Assembly: GCF_008638305.1 (NCBI RefSeq)
Contig: NZ_VTPZ01000010.1
Span: forward strand, 1-64,000
Direction of reading: 5' to 3'
Origin: Pseudomonas profundi
GTDB lineage: Bacteria; Pseudomonadota; Gammaproteobacteria; Pseudomonadales; Pseudomonadaceae
DNA: 64,000 bases
Positions 58,406 to 64,000 of this stretch are shown piece by piece; positions within the stretch are counted from its first letter, which is position 1; the number at the start of each line of letters is the position of its first letter. A program made the translations under genes and the position numbers. The notes beneath the pieces are model-generated. The model ran no database searches, was not told the DNA's origin, and worked only from the letters and a program-made list of their open reading frames with translations.

Positions 58406-61400
58406 TCAAGCCCCCTCATGCAGATCCTGGAGACGCCGTACCGCACGCTCAGGACCAAATTTCAGTGCCATGCATACAGCCTGGCCACCAGCCAGGGTGG
58501 TTGTGGAGTAGACCTTGTGCTGCAGTGCATTGCGACGGATTGAATAGGAATCGGCGATCGATTGGCGCCCCTCGGTGGTGTTGATCACCAGACGGACTTC
58601 ATCGTTCTTGATCATATCGACGATATGCGGACGCCCTTCCGTGACCTTGTTCACCCGGCGCACCTTATGTCCGGCTGACTGGATCACCTTGGCGGTGCCG
58701 CTGGTTGCGACCACATCGAAACCCAGCCCGATCAGTTCGCCGGCCATCTCGGCAACAAACGGTTTGTCGTCTTCACGGACACTGAGGAACACCGTGCCGC
58801 CCTGCGGTAGTGTTTCACCGGCACCAAGCTGGGACTTGGCAAACGCTTCGGCGAAATTATCGCCCACACCCATTACTTCACCGGTTGACTTCATTTCCGG
58901 CCCAAGGATCGGGTCGACACCGGGGAACTTGGCGAACGGGAACACGGCTTCCTTGACGCTGTAAAACGCGGGCACGATCTCTTTGGTGAAACCAATTTCC
59001 TTGAGCGTCTTGCCAGCCATCACCCGCGCCGCAATCTTCGCCAGCGACTGGCCAATGCACTTGGACACAAAGGGTACGGTTCGCGACGCGCGCGGATTGA
59101 CCTCGATGATGTAGATGCGATCGTCCTGCAACGCCAACTGCACGTTCATTAAGCCCACCACACCGAGCTCAAGCGCCATCTTCTTGACCTGCTCGCGCAT
59201 CTCGTCCTGGATATGCGCGGGCAACGAGTAAGGCGGCAGCGAACAGGCGGAATCACCCGAGTGCACGCCAGCCTGCTCAATGTGCTGCATGATCGCGCCA
59301 ATCACCACATCGGTGCCATCCGACACTGCATCCACATCGACCTCAATAGCGCAGTTCAGGAAATGGTCCAGCAATACCGGGCTGTCGTTGGAGACCTTCA
59401 CCGCATCGCGCAGATAACGCTTGAGTTCTTCTTCCTGGTAGACGATCTCCATCGCCCGGCCGCCCAGCACATAGGATGGGCGCACGACCAGCGGATAGCC
59501 GATCTTGCCAGCGGCGCGAATCGCTTCGTCCTCACTGCGTACGGTGGCGTTCGGTGGCTGCAACAGGTTCAGACGCTCGACCATCTGCTGGAAGCGTTCG
59601 CGGTCTTCGGCACGGTCTATCGCTTCAGGACTGGTACCGATGATCGGCACACCGGCTTCTTCCAGCGCGCGCGCGAGCTTCAAAGGGGTCTGGCCGCCGT
59701 ACTGTACGATGACGCCCTTGGGCTTCTCCACGCGGACAATTTCCAGCACGTCTTCAAGCGTTACCGGCTCGAAATACAGACGGTCTGACGTGTCGTAGTC
59801 GGTCGACACGGTTTCCGGGTTGCAGTTGACCATGATGGTTTCGTAACCATCGTCGCGCATCGCCAGCGCAGCGTGAACACAGCAATAGTCAAATTCGATG
59901 CCCTGCCCGATACGGTTCGGACCACCTCCCAACACCATGATCTTTTCACGGTCTGAGGGATTGGACTCGCACTCTTCCTCGTAGGTCGAATACATATATG
60001 CCGTGTCGGTAGCGAACTCGGCAGCGCATGTATCCACCCGCTTGTATACCGGGAAGACATTCAATTTGTGCCGGTGGCGGCGCAGGCTTTTTTCACTGAC
60101 AGCCAGCAACTCGGCGAGCCGGGGATCCGAGAAGCCCTTGCGCTTGAGCCGGAACATCAAGTCGCGGTCGAAATCAGCCAGACCCAGCGTCTTGACCCGC
60201 TCTTCGTCCTTGATCAGATCTTCGATCTGCACCAGGAACCAGGGATCAATATTGGTCAGCTCGAAGATTTGCTGCATGCTCATGCCCGAGCGGAACGCGT
60301 CACCGATGTACCATATGCGCTGCTCGCCAGGCACGGTCAGTTCACGCACCAGATCAGTCTGGGCATCGCTGCTGTTCAGATCGACCTTGGGATCCAGACC
60401 TGAGACCCCGACTTCCAGCCCACGCAGGGCTTTCTGCAGGGATTCCTGGAAGGTACGACCGATGGCCATGACCTCGCCAACAGACTTCATCTGCGTGGTC
60501 AGACGCGCATCAGCATTGGGGAATTTCTCGAAGGCGAAACGCGGAATCTTGGTCACAACGTAATCAATGGAAGGCTCGAAGGAGGCCGGAGTGCGTCCAC
60601 CAGTGATGTCGTTGCTGAGCTCATCCAAGGTATAACCCACGGCGAGCTTCGCAGCGATCTTGGCGATCGGAAAACCGGTAGCCTTGGAGGCCAGCGCCGA
60701 TGAACGGGACACGCGCGGGTTCATTTCGATAACAACCATGCGGCCATTGACCGGATTGATACCGAACTGAACGTTGGATCCGCCAGTTTCCACGCCGATT
60801 TCGCGCAACACCGCCAGTGAGGCGTTACGCATCACCTGGTATTCCTTGTCGGTCAGCGTTTGCGCTGGCGCTACGGTAATGGAATCCCCGGTGTGCACGC
60901 CCATCGGATCGAAGTTCTCGATGGCGCAGACAATGATGCAGTTGTCCTTGGTGTCGCGGACCACTTCCATCTCGAACTCTTTCCAGCCGATCAATGACTC
61001 ATCAATCAGCAGCTCGTTGGTTGGCGACAAGTCGAGCCCGCGGGTGCATATTTCTTCGAATTCCTCGCGGTTATAAGCAATACCGCCACCCGAGCCGCCC
61101 ATGGTGAAGGAAGGACGAATAATGCAGGGGAAGCCGACCTGATCCAGGACGCCATAGGCCTCCTGCATGTCGTGGGCGATCCCCGAGCGCGGGCATTCCA
61201 GACCGATGGCTTTCATCGCCTTATCGAAACGCGAGCGGTCCTCAGCCTTGTCGATGGTGTCGGCATTGGCACCGATCATCTCGACGTTGTACTTCTCCAG
61301 TACGCCATGCTTTTCCAGATCCAGCGCGCAGTTCAGTGCCGTTTGCCCACCCATGGTCGGCAACACCGCATCCGGGCGCTCCTTCTCGATGATGCGCGCT

Positions 61401-61621
61401 ACTGTCTGCCATTTGATCGGCTCAATATAAGTGGCATCAGCCATCGCCGGATCGGTCATGATGGTCGCAGGGTTGGAGTTGACCAGAATGACCCGGAAGC
61501 CCTCTTCCTTCAGTGCCTTGCAAGCCTGGGCACCGGAGTAGTCAAACTCGCAGGCCTGGCCAATGACAATCGGACCAGCGCCGATAATCAGAATACTTTT
61601 GATATCTGTACGTTTTGGCAT
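58406..61621 (-). CDS. carB: Carbamoyl-phosphate synthase large subunit
   Basis: Synthesises carbamoyl phosphate from ammonia, bicarbonate and two ATP for arginine and pyrimidine synthesis. The two homologous halves each hold an ATP-grasp fold (first near 130-400, second near 680-930). The C-terminal allosteric domain (about 940-1071, [39 protein letters not shown]) binds effectors such as UMP. The length of 1071 aa is full. It is 32 bp downstream of carA. Confidence 0.97.
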   Translation of the reverse strand: MPKRTDIKSILIIGAGPIVIGQACEFDYSGAQACKALKEEGFRVILVNSNPATIMTDPAMADATYIEPIKWQTVARIIEKERPDAVLPTMGGQTALNCALDLEKHGVLEKYNVEMIGANADTIDKAEDRSRFDKAMKAIGLECPRSGIAHDMQEAYGVLDQVGFPCIIRPSFTMGGSGGGIAYNREEFEEICTRGLDLSPTNELLIDESLIGWKEFEMEVVRDTKDNCIIVCAIENFDPMGVHTGDSITVAPAQTLTDKEYQVMRNASLAVLREIGVETGGSNVQFGINPVNGRMVVIEMNPRVSRSSALASKATGFPIAKIAAKLAVGYTLDELSNDITGGRTPASFEPSIDYVVTKIPRFAFEKFPNADARLTTQMKSVGEVMAIGRTFQESLQKALRGLEVGVSGLDPKVDLNSSDAQTDLVRELTVPGEQRIWYIGDAFRSGMSMQQIFELTNIDPWFLVQIEDLIKDEERVKTLGLADFDRDLMFRLKRKGFSDPRLAELLAVSEKSLRRHRHKLNVFPVYKRVDTCAAEFATDTAYMYSTYEEECESNPSDREKIMVLGGGPNRIGQGIEFDYCCVHAALAMRDDGYETIMVNCNPETVSTDYDTSDRLYFEPVTLEDVLEIVRVEKPKGVIVQYGGQTPLKLARALEEAGVPIIGTSPEAIDRAEDRERFQQMVERLNLLQPPNATVRSEDEAIRAAGKIGYPLVVRPSYVLGGRAMEIVYQEEELKRYLRDAVKVSNDSPVLLDHFLNCAIEVDVDAVSDGTDVVIGAIMQHIEQAGVHSGDSACSLPPYSLPAHIQDEMREQVKKMALELGVVGLMNVQLALQDDRIYIIEVNPRASRTVPFVSKCIGQSLAKIAARVMAGKTLKEIGFTKEIVPAFYSVKEAVFPFAKFPGVDPILGPEMKSTGEVMGVGDNFAEAFAKSQLGAGETLPQGGTVFLSVREDDKPFVAEMAGELIGLGFDVVATSGTAKVIQSAGHKVRRVNKVTEGRPHIVDMIKNDEVRLVINTTEGRQSIADSYSIRRNALQHKVYSTTTLAGGQAVCMALKFGPERAVRRLQDLHEGA

Positions 61622-61653
61622 AGTCGTCTAAAAATCCTAAGTGAACCGGCGGC

Positions 61654-62790
61654 TTAGCGGCGTTTGGCCATGGTCTCGATGAAACGATCGAACAGCGGAG
61701 CCACATCGTGCGGGCCCGGGCTGGCTTCAGGATGACCCTGGAAACTGAACGCTTCTCTGTCCGTCAGCTCGATGCCCTGCAGCGTGCCGTCAAACAGGGA
61801 CTTGTGTGTCGCCCGCACGTTGCTCGGCAGGGACGATTCATCCACCGCAAAGCCGTGGTTCTGGCTGGTGATCATCACTTCACCGGTACGTAGATCCTGC
61901 ACCGGATGGTTGGCACCATGGTGCCCGCTGGGCATCTTCACTGTGCGCGCGCCCACTGCAAGAGCCAGCAACTGGTGCCCAAGACAAATGCCCAGCATCG
62001 GCGTGTCGGTCTTCAGCAGCTGCTGAATCGCCTCGATTGCATAATCACAAGGTGCTGGGTCACCCGGTCCGTTGGCCAGCAGGATGCCATCGGGCTTCAA
62101 GGCAAGCGCATCCGCGGCAGTGGATTGAGCCGGCAGGACCGTCAAACGGCACCCGCGTGCAACCAGCATGCGCAGGATGTTGTATTTGATACCGTAATCG
62201 AAGGCCACTACGTGGTAAGGCAGCTCACTTGCTTCGATCTCTGCATGGCTATTGCTTTCCAGGCACCACACACTTGAGCGCCATTCGTAACCTTCCTTGA
62301 CGCTCACTTCCTTGGCCAGGTCCATGCCGTTCAGCCCCGGGAACTCACGAGCCAGCTCGAGCGCGCGCTCTTCAGTAGCGTCTTCGCCGGCAAGAATGCA
62401 GCCATTCTGCGCGCCTTTTTCTTGCAAGAGGCGCGTGAGACGGCGCGTATCGATTCCGGCGATGGCGACTGTACCGTTCTCGACCAGATACGCGTCCAGC
62501 GGCTGGGTGTTACGCCAGTTACTGGCCAGAAGCGGCAGATCACGGATGACCAGGCCGGCGGCCCAGACCCTGAACGATTCGCTATCGTCCGCCACAGTCC
62601 CGGTGTTCCCGACGTGCGGATAGGTCAGCGTAACGATCTGGCGCGCATAGGAAGGATCAGTAAGGATCTCCTGATAACCGGTCATGGCTGTATTGAAAAC
62701 AACCTCACCTACGGTCTGACCGTCGGCCCCGATGGACTCGCCACGGAAAATGCTGCCGTCGGCAAGGGCGAGAATGGCTGGCTTGGACAA
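61654..62790 (-). CDS. carA: Carbamoyl-phosphate synthase small subunit
   Basis: Glutaminase subunit that supplies ammonia to CarB. The N-terminal domain begins [23 protein letters not shown]. The class I glutamine amidotransferase has the catalytic cysteine in [13 protein letters not shown] and a His/Glu pair in the C-terminal [13 protein letters not shown]. The start is TTG at 62790, decided by GGAGG five bases upstream; it gives 378 aa, the Pseudomonas length. The longer frame to 62838 is not family-like. It heads carA-carB-greA. Confidence 0.93.
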   Translation of the reverse strand: MSKPAILALADGSIFRGESIGADGQTVGEVVFNTAMTGYQEILTDPSYARQIVTLTYPHVGNTGTVADDSESFRVWAAGLVIRDLPLLASNWRNTQPLDAYLVENGTVAIAGIDTRRLTRLLQEKGAQNGCILAGEDATEERALELAREFPGLNGMDLAKEVSVKEGYEWRSSVWCLESNSHAEIEASELPYHVVAFDYGIKYNILRMLVARGCRLTVLPAQSTAADALALKPDGILLANGPGDPAPCDYAIEAIQQLLKTDTPMLGICLGHQLLALAVGARTVKMPSGHHGANHPVQDLRTGEVMITSQNHGFAVDESSLPSNVRATHKSLFDGTLQGIELTDREAFSFQGHPEASPGPHDVAPLFDRFIETMAKRR

Positions 62791-63141
62791 GAAAACCTCC
62801 GAAAAGAGCGGACAAGTTTTACTAAACGCGGGCTGCACAAAAGCGGGAACGAGGTGTTGGACACTTCATCCCGTTTACATTTTGAGCATTGTCAGATGCG
62901 CGCTGGATAGACAGATTAGCCCGGCATTCTAAGGGATCGCTCGACATATATCCAGACCGAAGGATCGCAGCGCCCCTCAAGCCGGCACCGAACCGTCGAT
63001 CTATTTCGCTCAGGACACATTGGCAATTTGTTCCATATGCTGTAGCAGTTGTGTTAAAACAACTGTGAACGGATACAGCCCAGCCACTGATGCTGTGAAG
63101 CGCAGGAGCTGTGACAATAAAAAAAGGACCGGAGAGACCCC
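62791..63141. promoter_or_regulatory. Divergent intergenic region with a 20 bp palindrome
   Basis: This 351 bp stretch holds no convincing gene. A perfect inverted repeat CAGTTGT-N6-ACAACTG lies at 63046-63065, about 75 bp upstream of the plus-strand gene, and looks like an operator. A ribosome site AAAAGGACCGGAGAG precedes that gene's ATG at 63142. On the minus strand TTAGAA and TATCCA near 62930-62905 could serve carA but are weak. An ArgR-like sequence was looked for and not clearly found. Confidence 0.45.
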
Positions 63142-63903
63142 ATGATACCGCGCCTAAGACGCTATATGGTGTTGGCACTGCTCAGTGTCGCGCCCATGAT
63201 ACATGCAGCAGAACTTCAAGAACTGCAAGACCTCCACGAATTCCGCAGCGATGGGTATGTTACCGGCACCTACGTGCTGATCGACAATAACCTGTTCGAG
63301 CGCGTACGCGAACCCGGCAATCGCGAGACCTACAACACCGCATTGAAGAACATGGATCAGCTGTTGCGCAAAATGGGCAACCCTACCGAGCTGCGCAGAC
63401 CCTATGACGCACTGGTAGCCCTGATTCGTCAGCTTGAAGGCCAGTCAATCGAAGAAGCTCATTACCATCTGGCGACAGTCAACCAGATCATGATGGCCCA
63501 CGCGGAACTGGACAAGGCCGTAGCGGCCGAATACGACTTGCTGGCCAAGGACGCTCCAGAGGACCTTCTCGCCCTGCACCGTCAGAGCTTGGAAACCAAT
63601 CAGATTCTGCTGCTCTATCAGAACAGCATGTTCAGCTCCATTGGCGTCTATTTTGTTGAAGCCAAAGAAGGCCTGTTCAACGAAATGGATGCTCGCATTA
63701 CCCAGCGCGCGAATGAATTGCGCGAGCTGTTTCCCGAGTTGAACGCCACCTTCGATCAACTGGAAAAACAGTACGAATTCATCAAGCCGCGACTACTGGA
63801 TCACCGTGCGGACTGGGTGCCAACCATCGCTGCGTTCTATCTGCTACGTAACACCAGCACCCTCAACAACCTTTCCCGCGACGCCCTCAACCGCGACGCC
63901 TGA
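63142..63903 (+). CDS. Uncharacterised exported helical protein
   Basis: A 253-residue protein with a signal peptide (about 1-22, ending PMIHA, cleaved near AAELQ). The mature part is mostly helical and charged, without cysteines or a recognised domain (QELQDLHEFRSDGYVTGTYVLIDNN; QSIEEAHYHLATVNQIMMAHAELDKAVAAEYDLL). It may be a periplasmic or cell-surface helical protein. It is divergent from carA; the genes that follow carA upstream in P. aeruginosa (dapB, dnaJ) are not present here. No function is proposed. Confidence 0.75.
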   Translation: MIPRLRRYMVLALLSVAPMIHAAELQELQDLHEFRSDGYVTGTYVLIDNNLFERVREPGNRETYNTALKNMDQLLRKMGNPTELRRPYDALVALIRQLEGQSIEEAHYHLATVNQIMMAHAELDKAVAAEYDLLAKDAPEDLLALHRQSLETNQILLLYQNSMFSSIGVYFVEAKEGLFNEMDARITQRANELRELFPELNATFDQLEKQYEFIKPRLLDHRADWVPTIAAFYLLRNTSTLNNLSRDALNRDA

Positions 63904-63926
63904 GACCGGTCGGTCCGGGTCCGGAT

Positions 63927-63961
63927 GTAGCGCCTTGGCTCTTGCCGAGCACAGGCGCTAC
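63927..63961. repeat. REP-like palindrome after the exported protein gene
   Basis: GTAGCGCCT (63927-63935) and AGGCGCTAC (63953-63961) form a 9 bp stem, with an inner GCTC/GAGC pair. It begins 23 bp after the stop codon. It could be a terminator hairpin or a repetitive extragenic palindrome; there is no U tract. Confidence 0.55.
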
Positions 63962-64000
63962 CAAAGCCTGCAGATGGTTCAGTATCACGAGCCGTCCCGG

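Noticed and set aside
62822-63178. A 118-codon minus-strand frame upstream of carA
   Set aside because: It covers the divergent regulatory region and the start of the exported protein gene; no ribosome site or family features.

Overview
The window is a stretch of gammaproteobacterial chromosome, very probably from the Pseudomonas lineage. Three signatures support this. First, a cbrX-cbrA-cbrB block is followed by a CrcZ-type catabolite-repression sRNA and pcnB. Second, a Fur-controlled PrrF-type sRNA lies between a cAMP-binding-protein gene and a ChaN/heme-ABC block. Third, the long gene order pssA-ilvC-ilvH-ilvI ... ponB ... dksA-gluQ-cbrAB-pcnB-folK-panBC-acs ... pnp-rpsO-truB-rbfA-infB-nusA-rimP-tRNA-tRNA-secG-tpiA-glmM-folP-ftsH-rlmE/yhbY ... 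greA-carB-carA matches, from memory, the PA4693-PA4758 stretch of P. aeruginosa. The genus-level placement (for example Halopseudomonas versus Pseudomonas sensu stricto) is only a guess from missing and replaced pieces. No prophage, insertion sequence, CRISPR array or plasmid function was seen.

Layout. 0-10 kb: a strong leftward promoter at the edge, phosphatidylserine synthase, the branched-chain amino-acid genes ilvIHC, a few small envelope genes, penicillin-binding protein 1B and a kinase/P-loop protein. 10-15 kb: a TfoX-like gene, a cyclic-nucleotide-binding protein, a single PrrF-type sRNA with a textbook Fur-box promoter, a truncated heme-uptake block (ChaN, ATPase, permease; no receptor or binding protein beside it) and a Rieske protein whose tail is encoded by a dispersed repeat. 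15-31 kb: sfsA, an aminotransferase, dksA, gluQ, the CbrXAB carbon/nitrogen regulatory system with its sRNA target CrcZ, pcnB, folate and pantothenate genes, acetyl-CoA synthetase and a thiolase. 31-41.6 kb: an accessory region of mostly small envelope or stress-type genes. It includes an 825-residue epimerase/SPW/VKOR-like fusion, a diiron (heme-oxygenase-like) enzyme paired with a methyltransferase, and several uncharacterised proteins. 41.7-56 kb: one long leftward block of translation and RNA-metabolism genes with two tRNAs and three intrinsic terminators between secG and rimP. 56-64 kb: rlmE and yhbY separated by a MITE-like element, then greA, carB, carA and an unrecognised exported protein.

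How it works together. CbrAB is expected to activate the RpoN promoter of crcZ; CrcZ would then titrate Hfq/Crc and relieve catabolite repression. Fur-controlled PrrF would spare iron when iron is scarce, next to genes for heme acquisition. The 41.7-54.2 kb block couples tRNA, transcription-elongation and translation-initiation functions with RNA decay (pnp). No wholly new system is evident. The items most worth a second look are the accessory region (HDO/methyltransferase pair and the triple-domain fusion), the single-copy PrrF, the MITE inside the rlmE/yhbY divergent promoter region and the repeat-extended Rieske gene.
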